From positions 4,041,728 to 4,105,727 of the forward strand of contig NZ_CP007597.1 in NCBI RefSeq assembly GCF_000661955.1: a stretch of DNA of 64,000 nt, written 5' to 3'. The number at the start of each line of letters is the position of its first letter. Position 1 is the stretch's first letter. This DNA comes from Stenotrophomonas rhizophila (lineage in GTDB: Bacteria > Pseudomonadota > Gammaproteobacteria > Xanthomonadales > Xanthomonadaceae). Shown in pieces: positions 52,623 through 62,267 of this stretch. The notes beneath the pieces were generated by a model. It made no database searches. It was given only the letters and a program-made list of their open reading frames with translations, and was not told where the DNA came from. Made by a program: the position numbers and the translations under genes.

Positions 52623-55600
52623 ATGACCGCACCTTCCGCACCGATTCCTGCCCCGGCCCCGTCCGGCGCTCTCCGTCCGCCGCTGCTGTCGCCTGAGCTG
52701 CGCACGCCTCCCCCTGCGTTCCGCCAGGCCATCACCGATGCCTGGATGAAGGACGAGGCCAGCCACGTGCGCGAGCTGTTGGCGCAGGCGCGCCTGCCGG
52801 CCGACGAACAGGCGCAGGTGCAGGCCACCGCCGCCGACCTGGTCAAGCGCGTGCGCGTGCGTGCCCAGGACCAGGGCGCGATCGAAGCCTTCATGCGCCA
52901 GTACGACCTGGGCAGCGAGGAAGGCGTGCTGCTGATGTGCGTGGCCGAGGCGCTGCTGCGCATTCCCGACCAGGACACCGCCGACAAGCTGATCCGCGAC
53001 AAGCTGGGCGATGCCGACTGGAAGAAGCACATGGGCGGCAGCGACTCGGTGCTGGTCAACGCCTCCACCTGGGGCCTGATGCTGACCGGCCGCCTGGTGC
53101 AGATCAACGACGCCACCCGCGCCGACGTGCCGGGTGCGTTCGCGCGCCTGATCGGCCGCGTGGGTGAGCCGGTGATCCGCCTGGCCGTGCGCCAGGCAAT
53201 GAAGATCATGGGCCACCAGTTCGTCATGGGCCGCACCATCGACGAGGCGCTGTCGCGCTCGCACAAGGGCGACAACGCCAGCTACCGCTATTCGTTCGAC
53301 ATGCTCGGCGAAGGCGCGCTGACCATGAAGGACGCCAAGCGCTACCTGGAAGACTACCGCCGTGCGATCCACTCCATCGGCGGCGACCACAAGGCCCGTG
53401 GCGGCCGCCCGGACGGCGACGTCAACGCGGCCCCGGGCATCTCGATCAAGCTGTCGGCGCTGTACCCGCGCTACGAGCATGCCAAGCGCGCGCGCGTGAT
53501 GGCCGACCTGGTCCCGGGCGTGCTGGAACTGGCGCAGCTGGCCAAGTCCTACGGCATCGGCTGCACCGTGGATGCCGAGGAAACCGACCGCCTGGAGCTG
53601 TCGCTGGACATCATCGAAGCGGTGGTCAGCGATGCGTCGCTGAGCGGCTGGGAAGGCTTCGGCGTGGTCGTGCAGGCCTACCAGAAGCGCACCCCGTACA
53701 CGATCGACTACCTGGCCGACCTGGCCCGTCGCATCGGTCGCCGCCTGCAGGTGCGCCTGGTCAAGGGCGCGTACTGGGACGCGGAAATCAAGCGCGCGCA
53801 GATCGACGGCCTGCCGGCCTACCCGGTGTTCACCCGCAAGCAGAACACCGACGTGTCCTACCTGGCGTGCACCAAGCGGTTGTTCTCGCATGCCGATGCG
53901 CTGTACCCGATGTTCGCCACCCACAACGCGCACACCATTGCCGCGGTGAAGGCGATCGCCAAGGGGGGCCAGTACGAGCACCAGAAGCTGCACGGCATGG
54001 GCGATGACCTGTACGCCGAAGTGGTGCCGGCCAATCGGTTGAACGTGCCGTGCCGCGTGTACGCACCGGTCGGTTCGCACGAAGACCTGCTGCCGTACCT
54101 GGTGCGCCGCCTGCTGGAAAACGGCGCCAACTCCAGCTTCGTCAACCGCATCACCGACGACGCGGTGGCCATCGATGACCTGATCCGCGATCCGGTCGAG
54201 GCGGTGTCCTCGTTCGCGTCCATTCCCCACCCGAAAATCCCGCTGCCGGTCGACCTGCTGCGCAGCCAGAACCATGACAGGACCAATTCCATGGGCGTCA
54301 ATCTTGCCAACGACAACGACCTGCGCGCGCTGGCCGAGCAGCTCAACGCCGCCGTGAAGCCGTGGAAGGCCGCGCCGCTGGTGCCCGGCGCCACCCCGAC
54401 CGGCGTGCTGTTGAACGTGACCAACCCGGCCGACACGCGCCAGGTGGTGGGCCAGTGGCAGCCGGCCGACAGCGCCACCGTCGAGAAGGCGCTGGCCAAT
54501 GCCGTGGCCGCGCAGCCGGCCTGGAACCGCACCCCGGCCGCCAGCCGCGCGGCGATCCTGGAACACGCTGCCGAGCAGCTGGAAGCGCGCATGCCCGAGT
54601 TCATGGCGCTGTGCGTCAAGGAAGCCGGCAAGAGCCTGCCCGACGGCATCGCCGAAGTGCGCGAAGCGGTCGACTTCCTGCGCTACTACGCCAAGCAGGC
54701 GCGCGAGCAGTTCGGCCACGCCGAAAAGCTGCCCAGCCCCACCGGTGAATCCAACGAACTGCAGCTGCATGGCCGCGGCGTGTTCGTCTGCATCAGCCCG
54801 TGGAACTTCCCGCTGGCGATCTTCCTGGGCCAGGTGGCCGCCGCGCTTGCCGCCGGCAACAGCGTGATCGCCAAGCCGGCCGAACAGACCAACCTGATCG
54901 GCTACTACGCAGTGAAGCTGCTGCTAGACGCCGGCGTGCCCGAAGGCGTGGTGCAGTTCCTGCCGGGCGACGGCGCCACCGTCGGTGCCGCGCTCACCGC
55001 CGACCCGCGCGTGGCCGGCGTGGCCTTCACCGGCTCCACCGACACCGCCCGCGCAATCAACCGCGCGATGGCCGCACGCGATGCCGCCATTGGCGTGCTG
55101 ATCGCCGAAACCGGCGGCCAGAATGCCTTCATCGCCGACTCCTCGGCGCTGCCGGAACAGCTGGTCAAGGACGCCATCGGTTCGGCGTTCACCTCGGCCG
55201 GCCAGCGCTGCTCGGCCGCGCGCGTGCTGTTCGTGCAGGACGACATCGCCGACAAGGTGATGACCATGCTGTCCGGTGCGATGGCCGAACTGAAGGTCGG
55301 CGACCCGGGCCTGCTGTCCACCGACGTCGGCCCGGTTATCGACGCCGACGCGCTGCAGATCCTGCAGGACCACGCGGTGCGCATGGAGAGGGAAGCGCGC
55401 CTGATCGCCGCGGCCGAACTCGACGAAGCCGCCGCGCATGGCACCTTCTTCGCGCCGCGTGCGTACGAACTGAAGAACCTGGACCAGCTGCACAAGGAAG
55501 TCTTCGGGCCGGTGCTGCACGTGATCCGTTGGAAGGGCGACCAGCTGGATGCGGTGATCGACCAGATCAACGCCACCGGCTACGGCCTCACCCTGGGCGT

Positions 55601-55847
55601 GCATTCGCGCATCGATGAAACCGTGGACCGCATTTCCTCGCGCATCAACGTGGGCAACGTGTACGTCAACCGCAACCAGATCGGCGCGGTGGTCGGCGTG
55701 CAGCCGTTCGGCGGTCAGGGCCTGTCCGGCACCGGCCCCAAGGCCGGCGGCCCGCACTACCTGCTGCGCTTTGCCACCGAAAAGACCGTCACCGTGAACA
55801 CCACGGCCGCCGGTGGCAACGCCTCGCTGCTGACCCTGGGCGACTGA
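52623..55847 (+). CDS. putA: Bifunctional proline dehydrogenase / glutamate-semialdehyde dehydrogenase
   Basis: The 1074-residue protein joins a proline dehydrogenase barrel (SIKLSALYPRYEHAKR, RLVKGAYWDAEIKRAQ, NAHTIAAVKAIA) to an aldehyde dehydrogenase. The latter has SPWNFPLAIFLGQ, Glu near residue 830 in AETGGQNAF and the catalytic Cys near 861 in SAGQRCSA. It turns proline into glutamate. The N-terminus (MTAPSAPIPAPAPSG) lacks the ribbon-helix-helix repressor domain of E. coli PutA, and the length is that of the short PutA class. It is bound to the inner membrane. Confidence 0.95.
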   Translation: MTAPSAPIPAPAPSGALRPPLLSPELRTPPPAFRQAITDAWMKDEASHVRELLAQARLPADEQAQVQATAADLVKRVRVRAQDQGAIEAFMRQYDLGSEEGVLLMCVAEALLRIPDQDTADKLIRDKLGDADWKKHMGGSDSVLVNASTWGLMLTGRLVQINDATRADVPGAFARLIGRVGEPVIRLAVRQAMKIMGHQFVMGRTIDEALSRSHKGDNASYRYSFDMLGEGALTMKDAKRYLEDYRRAIHSIGGDHKARGGRPDGDVNAAPGISIKLSALYPRYEHAKRARVMADLVPGVLELAQLAKSYGIGCTVDAEETDRLELSLDIIEAVVSDASLSGWEGFGVVVQAYQKRTPYTIDYLADLARRIGRRLQVRLVKGAYWDAEIKRAQIDGLPAYPVFTRKQNTDVSYLACTKRLFSHADALYPMFATHNAHTIAAVKAIAKGGQYEHQKLHGMGDDLYAEVVPANRLNVPCRVYAPVGSHEDLLPYLVRRLLENGANSSFVNRITDDAVAIDDLIRDPVEAVSSFASIPHPKIPLPVDLLRSQNHDRTNSMGVNLANDNDLRALAEQLNAAVKPWKAAPLVPGATPTGVLLNVTNPADTRQVVGQWQPADSATVEKALANAVAAQPAWNRTPAASRAAILEHAAEQLEARMPEFMALCVKEAGKSLPDGIAEVREAVDFLRYYAKQAREQFGHAEKLPSPTGESNELQLHGRGVFVCISPWNFPLAIFLGQVAAALAAGNSVIAKPAEQTNLIGYYAVKLLLDAGVPEGVVQFLPGDGATVGAALTADPRVAGVAFTGSTDTARAINRAMAARDAAIGVLIAETGGQNAFIADSSALPEQLVKDAIGSAFTSAGQRCSAARVLFVQDDIADKVMTMLSGAMAELKVGDPGLLSTDVGPVIDADALQILQDHAVRMEREARLIAAAELDEAAAHGTFFAPRAYELKNLDQLHKEVFGPVLHVIRWKGDQLDAVIDQINATGYGLTLGVHSRIDETVDRISSRINVGNVYVNRNQIGAVVGVQPFGGQGLSGTGPKAGGPHYLLRFATEKTVTVNTTAAGGNASLLTLGD

Positions 55848-55870
55848 TCCACGGCGCAAGGCGGCACTGA

Positions 55871-55898
55871 AAAGCCCCGCGAAAGCGGGGCTTTTTTT
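55871..55898 (+). terminator. Intrinsic terminator after putA
   Basis: AAGCCCCGC-GAAA-GCGGGGCTT with a GNRA-type tetraloop is followed by TTTTT. It lies 25 bp past the putA stop. Confidence 0.9.
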
Positions 55899-55937
55899 GT
55901 TGCGCCCGGTCCCTTGCCTCTGTGCCATCATCCGCAC

Positions 55938-56669
55938 ATGCGCACCCTCCTTCGGACAACCCTGCTGCTTCCCGTGCTCCTGCTCGGCATCGCGCAGGCC
56001 ACCGCTGCGCCACCCGAGCGGGTGCTGGTGTTCACCCACACCGCCGGGTTCCGGCACGATTCCATCCCCACGGCCGTGGCCACGCTGCAGACGCTGGCCA
56101 CCGGCGAGCGCATGGTTGCCGACCACAGCGAGGACCCCGGTGCGTTCACCGCTGCCAACCTCGCGCGCTACCGCGTGGTGGTGTTCGCCAGCACCACCGG
56201 CGATGTGCTCGACGCCAACCAGCAGGCCGCGCTGGAAGGCTTCATCGGCCACGGCGGCGGCTTTGTCGGCGTGCATGCGGCCGCCGATACCGAGTACGGC
56301 TGGCCGTGGTATGGCCAGCTGGTGGGCGCATGGTTCAAGGCGCACCCGCCCGGCCTGCAGGACACGCAGGTGCAGCCCGAGCGCGATGGCCGCGCGCACG
56401 GCACGCCGTGGCCGGTCCGCGACGAGCTCTACAACTACCGCGAGAATCCCCGCGGGCGCGTGCAGGTGGTGGCTACCGTGGACGAGCGGCGCTACGACGG
56501 CGGCAGCATGGGCGCGGACCATCCCATCACCTGGTGCCATCGTTTCGGCGGCGGGCGCAGCTGGTACACCGGCCTGGGGCATGACGAAGCGGTGTACCGC
56601 AACCCGCATTTCCTGGCGCAGCTGCGGCAGGGTATGCGTTATGCGGCGGGCCGCTCGCCGATCTGTTGA
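55938..56669 (+). CDS. ThuA-fold protein, exported
   Basis: The 243-residue product has a signal peptide (MRTLLRTTLLLPVLLLGIAQATA) and a ThuA (glutamine-amidotransferase-like) fold: VLVFTHTAGFRHDSIP, GGGFVGVHAAADTEYGWPWYGQLVGAWF and ADHPITWCH. Family members have been linked to trehalose and other sugar use. Catalytic residues of class I amidotransferases are not kept. It is probably periplasmic. No sugar gene is nearby. Confidence 0.8.
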   Translation: MRTLLRTTLLLPVLLLGIAQATAAPPERVLVFTHTAGFRHDSIPTAVATLQTLATGERMVADHSEDPGAFTAANLARYRVVVFASTTGDVLDANQQAALEGFIGHGGGFVGVHAAADTEYGWPWYGQLVGAWFKAHPPGLQDTQVQPERDGRAHGTPWPVRDELYNYRENPRGRVQVVATVDERRYDGGSMGADHPITWCHRFGGGRSWYTGLGHDEAVYRNPHFLAQLRQGMRYAAGRSPIC

Positions 56670-56803
56670 GTCGCTGATCGCCCCTGCATCCGCAGCCCAC
56701 CGGATCTTCCACGTTCCACTGGTAGCGGCGCATACCGATCGACTGCCGATGGCTGAGTTACGCCCGTGCATCACCGCCTGGCATCGCCGCGCGGCAGGCA
56801 AAC

Positions 56804-56829
56804 AAAAAGCCCCGCTTTCGCGGGGCTTT
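56804..56829 (-). terminator. Terminator after fadL, usable on both strands
   Basis: AAAGCCCCGC-TTTC-GCGGGGCTTT is flanked by A and T runs. On the minus strand the U-run follows the stem, so it ends the FadL transcript; read on the plus strand it may also end ThuA read-through. The stem is almost the same as the putA terminator. Confidence 0.85.
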
Positions 56830-56861
56830 CTGCATTCAGACACGCAGTACTGCTACGGCGA

Positions 56862-58220
56862 TCAGAACTTGTAGTTGAACGACGCAGCAATCACGTCGCC
56901 GCCCACATCGTACTTGCCCACCAGCTTGTTACCGGTTTCCGCGGTCGTGTTGACGCTCGGATCCTTGGTGAACAGGTGGGTGTAACCGAAGTTGTATTCC
57001 ATGTTGGCCGACGGGGTCCAGCCCACGCCCAGCGACAGCCACTTGCGGGTGGTGTCCGGCACGCGGACGTCGCGGTGCGCGTCGGTGGTCGGGGTCTGGT
57101 CGTATGCCACGCCGCCGCGCAGGGTGACGGTGTCGCTCAGCTTGAAGTCCGTACCCAGCGACACGAAGGTGGTGTCGCGGTAGGCGAAGTTGAGGTTCGA
57201 GTCGGCCTGGTTGGAGGCGTAATCGATGGTCACCTTGTCGAACGAGGTCGACCACGCGGTGCGGGTCACATCGCCCATGACGGTCCAGCGGTCATTGACG
57301 TTGTGGGTGACGCTGAAGGTCGCCGAGGCCGGCATGGTGACCGTGGCGCGACCGCTGGTGTCCACGAACCAGCCCGGGCGCACGTTCGGGCGGCCCAGGA
57401 TGGCGCGGGCGCGATCACCGCCGTCGAAGGTGGCTTCGCCGTTGGTGATCTTGTGTTCCACCTTCGACCGGTAGCTGATACCGATGTGGGTGTTCTCGTC
57501 CGGGCTGAACAGGCCGCCCACGGTCCAGCCGACGGCGTTGTTGTCGCCCTTGACCTTCAGGGTGCCGTCATCGGTGCCCGGTGCGAAGGTCGGCACGCGC
57601 AGCTGGCTGACCAGTGCGCCGTAGTCGATGGCATTGGTCAGTTCGATGGTCAGGTGCTCAACGAACACCGACGCGCCGAAGGACACGTACGGGTTGACGT
57701 CATAGGACGCGGCGAAGCCCAGGTCGATGGCCTTCAGGTCGGTCTTGATGCCGCTGTAACGGCCGACCCAGTTGCTGTCGTATTCGGTCTTGAAGCCGAA
57801 CGGGGCGGTCAGCGAGACGCCGAAGTGGGCCTTTTCGCCGATCGGCATGTGGAAATAAGCAGCCGGGACCGGCGCGATCATGCCGGCGTCGCCGCCGTCA
57901 CCGCCCGAGATCGGGGTGCCGGTGCCGGCACCGGTCGGGCCGGCGTTGCGGCCGCTGCCCTTGAAATCGGCCGAGAAGCTGATGGCGCTCAGGTCACCCT
58001 GGATCTGCATGCCTTCCAGCTGGCGCATGCCGGCCGGGTTGACGGCGATGATCGAGGCGTCGCCCTGGGCGCTGCCCGAACCGGCGAAGGCGCGGCCAAG
58101 ACCCTTGGCGCTGTTTTCCTTCAGCTGGAAGGCGGCGGCGTGGACGTGGCCGGCGGCCAGGGCACCGGCGATGCCGACGGCCAGGGCGGTGACGCGGGCA
58201 AGCGAGGAAGCGGTATGCAT
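56862..58220 (-). CDS. FadL-family outer-membrane long-chain fatty acid porin
   Basis: The 452-residue protein has a signal peptide (MHTASSLARVTALAVGIAGALAAGHVHA), the FadL N-terminal hatch FQLKENSAKGLGRAFAGSGSAQGDASIIAVNPAGM with the NPAG motif, a 14-strand barrel, and a terminal aromatic (FNYKF). It moves hydrophobic compounds across the outer membrane. A good promoter lies upstream. No fatty-acid degradation gene is adjacent, so the ligand could be any hydrophobic compound. Confidence 0.9.
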   Translation of the reverse strand: MHTASSLARVTALAVGIAGALAAGHVHAAAFQLKENSAKGLGRAFAGSGSAQGDASIIAVNPAGMRQLEGMQIQGDLSAISFSADFKGSGRNAGPTGAGTGTPISGGDGGDAGMIAPVPAAYFHMPIGEKAHFGVSLTAPFGFKTEYDSNWVGRYSGIKTDLKAIDLGFAASYDVNPYVSFGASVFVEHLTIELTNAIDYGALVSQLRVPTFAPGTDDGTLKVKGDNNAVGWTVGGLFSPDENTHIGISYRSKVEHKITNGEATFDGGDRARAILGRPNVRPGWFVDTSGRATVTMPASATFSVTHNVNDRWTVMGDVTRTAWSTSFDKVTIDYASNQADSNLNFAYRDTTFVSLGTDFKLSDTVTLRGGVAYDQTPTTDAHRDVRVPDTTRKWLSLGVGWTPSANMEYNFGYTHLFTKDPSVNTTAETGNKLVGKYDVGGDVIAASFNYKF

Positions 58221-58335
58221 GTTTGGTTCTCTCCGGAATTGCGGTGATGTTGGGCAACGCGCGCCTGCGTTCTTCCCTGCCCTGGGGCGGGAACAACGCG
58301 CCGGATTCCCCTCCCGACATACGACGCCGTATTGG

Positions 58336-58363
58336 AGTATACCCAGACCGGTTAATGAAACAA
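58336..58363 (-). promoter_or_regulatory. Sigma-70 promoter of the FadL gene
   Basis: On the minus strand TTGTTT (58363-58358) and TATACT (58341-58336) are separated by 16 bp. The -10 box lies about 115 bp upstream of the ATG, giving a long leader. Confidence 0.6.
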
Positions 58364-58446
58364 TAACGGGCGTCGCCCTGGTGGCTATTCAGGCTGAACC
58401 CGTCAATCCCCCGTCCGAAGCGCCACCGCGCTAGGCTAGCGCACCC

Positions 58447-59139
58447 ATGTTCGTGTCGATCCCTTCCCGCAAGAAGTCTGCCTTCCGCTGGGCTACCCCG
58501 CTGCTGTTCGCGGCGCTGTGGGTGGCGTTCCTGTGGTCGATCTCGCGGCCGGGGGACGCCCGGCGCAGCCTGTGGCTGGACTGGGGCGCGCTGTCGACCG
58601 GGCTGACCCGCCCGCTTGACTGGTGGGCCACCCTGCAGGACGGCAGCGTGTTGCGCTTGTTCACCGCCCTGTTCCTGCATGCCGACTGGTCGCACCTGCT
58701 GGGCAACCTGGTGTTCCTGCTGATCTTCGGGCTGCCGGCCGAGCGCGTGCTGGGGCCGTGGCGGCTGATGCTGCTGTTCCTGGTGGGCGGGGCAATTTCC
58801 AACCTGACCGCGATCTACACCATGGGCAGCCCGGACCAGATCATCATCGGTGCCAGCGGCGCGGTGTCGGCGTTGATCGGGGCCTACCTGGCCCTGTTCC
58901 CCGGCGCGCGGCTGGGTGTGGTGATCCCGCTCGGCCTGTTCCTGGAATTCGTGCGCGCCCCGGCGTACCTGCTGATTGGGGTCTGGGCGGCGCTGCAGGT
59001 CGTGTTTGCCTACATCGGGCCGAGCTTCGGCATGGTGGCCTGGTGGGCGCACATCGCCGGCTTCGCGTTCGGGCTGGGCTATGGCGTGTACGTACGCGCG
59101 GCGATCGCGCGGCGGCTGCGAAAGCGGCACGGCTTCTAG
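58447..59139 (+). CDS. Rhomboid-family intramembrane serine protease
   Basis: The 230-residue protein has six membrane helices. The catalytic Ser is in GASGAVSALIGAYLALFPG (GxSG motif), the His in WWAHIAGFAFG, and HADWSHLLGNLVFLLIFG is the loop 1 and helix 2 region. Rhomboids cut membrane proteins near the outer face of the inner membrane. Substrates are unknown. It is divergent from fadL. Confidence 0.9.
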   Translation: MFVSIPSRKKSAFRWATPLLFAALWVAFLWSISRPGDARRSLWLDWGALSTGLTRPLDWWATLQDGSVLRLFTALFLHADWSHLLGNLVFLLIFGLPAERVLGPWRLMLLFLVGGAISNLTAIYTMGSPDQIIIGASGAVSALIGAYLALFPGARLGVVIPLGLFLEFVRAPAYLLIGVWAALQVVFAYIGPSFGMVAWWAHIAGFAFGLGYGVYVRAAIARRLRKRHGF

Positions 59140-59152
59140 CGCGACCGCATCG

Positions 59153-59268
59153 GTGGTGCCGGCCGCTGGCCGGCTCCCCGCACAGTTGAATCCATTCGGT
59201 AGTGCCGGCCGCTGGCCGGCTCCCCGCGCAGTTGGATGACTGCAGAGCCGGCCAGCGGCCGGCACTAC
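59153..59268. repeat. SMAG group of three elements
   Basis: Two direct elements of the TGCCGGCCGCTGGCCGGC type (59153 and 59199; the second has the GTAG head) and one inverted element ending CTAC at 59268. They fill the gap between the rhomboid gene and ctpA, which converge. Confidence 0.8.
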
Positions 59269-59271
59269 CGG

Positions 59272-60720
59272 TCAGGGTTTGGTCGGCACGTCCGTCGGCT
59301 TCGCTTCTGCAGGCTTCGCTTCTGCAGGCTTCGCTTCTGCAGGCTTCACCTCTGCCGGCTTCTTCGCGTCCGGCTTCTTCTGCGCCGCCGCCTTGGCGGC
59401 GTCCGCCTTCTGCTTGGCCACTACCGAACCGGGCTGCTTCAACTCGGCCAGCGCATCATTGATCGGGCCATCACCGGACAGCACGTCACCGGCCTTGTAG
59501 CCCTCGGTGCCTTCTTCGTCACCGCGCAGGTGGCCCGGCAGGGTCGCTTCGCTGTAGTCGGCCAGGCTGGCCGGCAGGTCGTCCTCACCCTCGCGCTTTT
59601 CCGGCTGCAGCACCACGTCGGGCACGATGCCGGTGGCCTGGATCGACTTGCCACTGGGGGTGAAGTAACGCGCGGTGGTGAGCTTGACCGAATCGCCGTT
59701 GTCCAGCGGCAGCACGGTCTGCACCGAGCCCTTGCCGAAGGTGCGGCTGCCCACCACGCGGGCGCGGCCGTTGTCGCGCAGCGCACCGGCCAGCACTTCG
59801 GAGGCGCTGGCAGAGCCTGCGTCGGCCAACACCACAACCGGCGCGCCCTTGAGCAGGTCGCCCGGGGTGGCGTCGAAGCGGGCATCGCTGATCGAGATGC
59901 GGCCGCGCGTGCTCACGATGTTGCCCTTCTCAAGCAGGTCATCGGCCACCTGCACTGCTGCGGTGAGCAAGCCGCCCGGGTTGCTGCGCAGGTCCAGCAC
60001 CAGGCCCTTGAGCTTGCCGCCCGCCTGCTGCTGCAACTGGCCCACGTGCTTCTGGAAATCGGCACCGGTGTCGGCCTGGAACGTGCTCAGGCGGATGTAC
60101 CCGTAGCCCGGTTCCAGCATGCGACTGCGCACGCTGGTCACGCGGATGGTCTGGCGGGTCACGGTGACATCGAACGGCTTGGGCTTGCCCTCGCGCACCA
60201 GGGTGAGGACCACCTTGCTGCCCGCCTTGCCGCGCAGCGGTTCGGTGGCTTCGATGGCGCTGATCGGCTTGCCGTCGATGGCGATGATCAGGTCGCCGGC
60301 GAGGATGCCGGCCTTGGCGGCCGGGGTGTCGTCGATCGGCGAGATCACCTTCAGGCTGCTGTTGTCGGGCTGCTGCTGCAGCTCCACGCCGATGCCGTCG
60401 TAGGCGCCGGTGGCCTGCTCATCGAAGGCCTCGGCGTCTTCCTTGTCGAAATAGGTGCTGTGCGGGTCCAGGTCCAGCAACAGGCCACGGATGGCCGACT
60501 GCATCAGCTTCTTGTCGTCCACCGGGTCCACATAGGCGGCGCGTACCGCGTTGTAGACCGCCACATAGCGCCGGATCTCTTCCAGCGGCACCCGCGATGT
60601 CACCGCTTCTTCGTTGCTGGCGGCGTCGCTGGTACTGCTGGCGGCCTCGCGGGTCTGCTGCGCCCATGACACGGCGGGCAACAGGGCCAGCAGCAAGGTG
60701 GCGGTACGGGCTACGCGCAT
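59272..60720 (-). CDS. S41-family carboxy-terminal processing protease (CtpA-like)
   Basis: The 482-residue protein has a signal peptide (MRVARTATLLLALLPAVSWA), a PDZ domain (ISPIDDTPAAKAGILAGDLIIAIDG) and the S41 core with LVLDLRSNPGGLL, DAGSASASEVLAGAL (Ser nucleophile) and GSRTFGKGSVQT (Lys). It trims periplasmic proteins. A C-terminal tail holds tandem KPAEA repeats encoded by near-identical 15-bp DNA units (59296-59345). It lies downstream of envC, a conserved pair. Confidence 0.9.
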   Translation of the reverse strand: MRVARTATLLLALLPAVSWAQQTREAASSTSDAASNEEAVTSRVPLEEIRRYVAVYNAVRAAYVDPVDDKKLMQSAIRGLLLDLDPHSTYFDKEDAEAFDEQATGAYDGIGVELQQQPDNSSLKVISPIDDTPAAKAGILAGDLIIAIDGKPISAIEATEPLRGKAGSKVVLTLVREGKPKPFDVTVTRQTIRVTSVRSRMLEPGYGYIRLSTFQADTGADFQKHVGQLQQQAGGKLKGLVLDLRSNPGGLLTAAVQVADDLLEKGNIVSTRGRISISDARFDATPGDLLKGAPVVVLADAGSASASEVLAGALRDNGRARVVGSRTFGKGSVQTVLPLDNGDSVKLTTARYFTPSGKSIQATGIVPDVVLQPEKREGEDDLPASLADYSEATLPGHLRGDEEGTEGYKAGDVLSGDGPINDALAELKQPGSVVAKQKADAAKAAAQKKPDAKKPAEVKPAEAKPAEAKPAEAKPTDVPTKP

Positions 60721-60844
60721 GAAGCACTCCAGGTCGGCGGGGGACGGTAAACACGCACCAGGTGCGTCGCCCGATTATGCGCGAAGCGACGATAAATTCC
60801 CGTTGAACCCGGTGTGCGACAGGCGCCTGCCGTTGGGCTGGCTG

Positions 60845-62215
60845 TCAGCGACGCTGCAGCCAGCTGCCCGGATCCACCGGCTGGCCGTTGCGGCGCAGCT
60901 CGAAGTACAGCGCGGTCACGCCCTGCCCACCGGAGTTGCCGACTTTGGCCACCGCATCGCCCTTTTTGACCGTGGCGCCGGCATCACGCAGCAGGGTGTC
61001 GTTGTGTGCGTACAGGCTCATGTAGCCATTGCCGTGGTCGACGATCAGGATCATGCCGTAGCCGGTCATCCAGTCGGAGAACACCACGGTGCCATCGGCC
61101 ACGGCGGTGACCGTGCTGCCGGCCGCGGCACCGATCAGCACGCCGCTGCTGGTACGGCCATCGGGCAGCTTGCCGCCATAGCGCGCCAGCAGGTTGCCCG
61201 ACAACGGCCAGCCCAGCCCGCCCACCTTGGGCGGCGGCGCCGAGGCCACTGCCGGCGGGGTCTTGCCCGGTCGCGGCGGTGGGCGGGTGCCGTTGGCGGC
61301 CGCGGCCTTCTCCGCTTTCTCGGCGGCGGCCTTTTCGGCAGCCGCGCGGCGGGCAGCCGCCCGGCGCTCGGCCTCGGCACGGGCAGCGGCGGCACGCAGG
61401 TTGGCCAGCAGCGTTTCCAGCGCCTTGGCATCCTGGCCCAGCGCCTTTTCGCGCTCGCTGCGGTCCTTGTAGCGCTCGTCCAGACTGGCCACGGTGGCCG
61501 CGCGGTTGCGGCGGTCGTCGGCCAGGGTCGCCACCTGCTGCTTCTGCTGCTGGCGGGTGCCTTCCAGCGCCTGCCGGCGTTCGACGATCTGCGCTTCCAC
61601 GGCCTGCAGTTCGGCCAGATCGTGGGTGAGCAGCTGGATGCGGCGGGCACGCTCGCGCTGCAGGTAGCGGTGGTAGGCCAGGCTGCGGTTGGCGTCGGCC
61701 ACGCGGTCCTGCGACAGCAGCAGCTTCAACGGCGCGTTGTTGCCGATGCGGTAGGCCGACCGCAGCAGCGAGGCCAGTTCTTCGCGCTGCTTGGTCATGC
61801 CGGCCTGCAGGTCGCTGCGCTTGCGCTGCAGCTCTTCCATGGCGCGGGTTTCGCGCTGCAGGGCGGTTTCGGTCTGGGCCAGCACGCGGCCGGTTCGGGC
61901 CACTTTCTCGTCGGCGTCGCGCAACTGGCGCGAGGCCTGGCCGCGCTGGCCTTCCAGCGTGCGGCGCTCCTGCGCCACGCCCTTCAACTCCGACCGCAGC
62001 TTCTGCAGCTTGCGCTCGGCTTCCTTTGAACTCTGTGCCGACACCGGCCCCATTGCCAGGACCGCCAGCGCCAGCACCAGCCCGTGCGCCCACGCGCGCA
62101 GGACGACGGCCCCGCGGCGACCGGGCGTCGGTTTGTTATTCCGGCGTGAGGACAAAGCGTTGTGGCGCAAGGGCTTTCCAGTGACTTCAGGCAGATGCGG
62201 ATTGTAGCGATGCAT
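60845..62215 (-). CDS. envC: Murein hydrolase activator EnvC
   Basis: The 456-residue protein has a leader, then a long coiled coil (KEAERKLQKLRSELKGVAQE through about residue 290), an Ala/Lys-rich linker, and a LytM domain. The LytM metal His residues are replaced (SSGVLIG and LYFELRR), as in E. coli EnvC, so it should activate amidases rather than cut murein. It works in the periplasm at the division site. The ATG at 62215 gives a long N-terminus before the signal core VLALAVLAMGPVSA. Confidence 0.9.
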   Translation of the reverse strand: MHRYNPHLPEVTGKPLRHNALSSRRNNKPTPGRRGAVVLRAWAHGLVLALAVLAMGPVSAQSSKEAERKLQKLRSELKGVAQERRTLEGQRGQASRQLRDADEKVARTGRVLAQTETALQRETRAMEELQRKRSDLQAGMTKQREELASLLRSAYRIGNNAPLKLLLSQDRVADANRSLAYHRYLQRERARRIQLLTHDLAELQAVEAQIVERRQALEGTRQQQKQQVATLADDRRNRAATVASLDERYKDRSEREKALGQDAKALETLLANLRAAAARAEAERRAAARRAAAEKAAAEKAEKAAAANGTRPPPRPGKTPPAVASAPPPKVGGLGWPLSGNLLARYGGKLPDGRTSSGVLIGAAAGSTVTAVADGTVVFSDWMTGYGMILIVDHGNGYMSLYAHNDTLLRDAGATVKKGDAVAKVGNSGGQGVTALYFELRRNGQPVDPGSWLQRR

Positions 62216-62267
62216 GGTGACATCCCAACAGGCGGCCTGCCAGCCGCACACCGGACATGAGGTCACC

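Noticed and set aside
60845..62215. Active M23 endopeptidase
   Set aside because: The LytM metal His positions are replaced (SSGVLIG, LYFELRR) as in EnvC, so it is an activator and not an enzyme.
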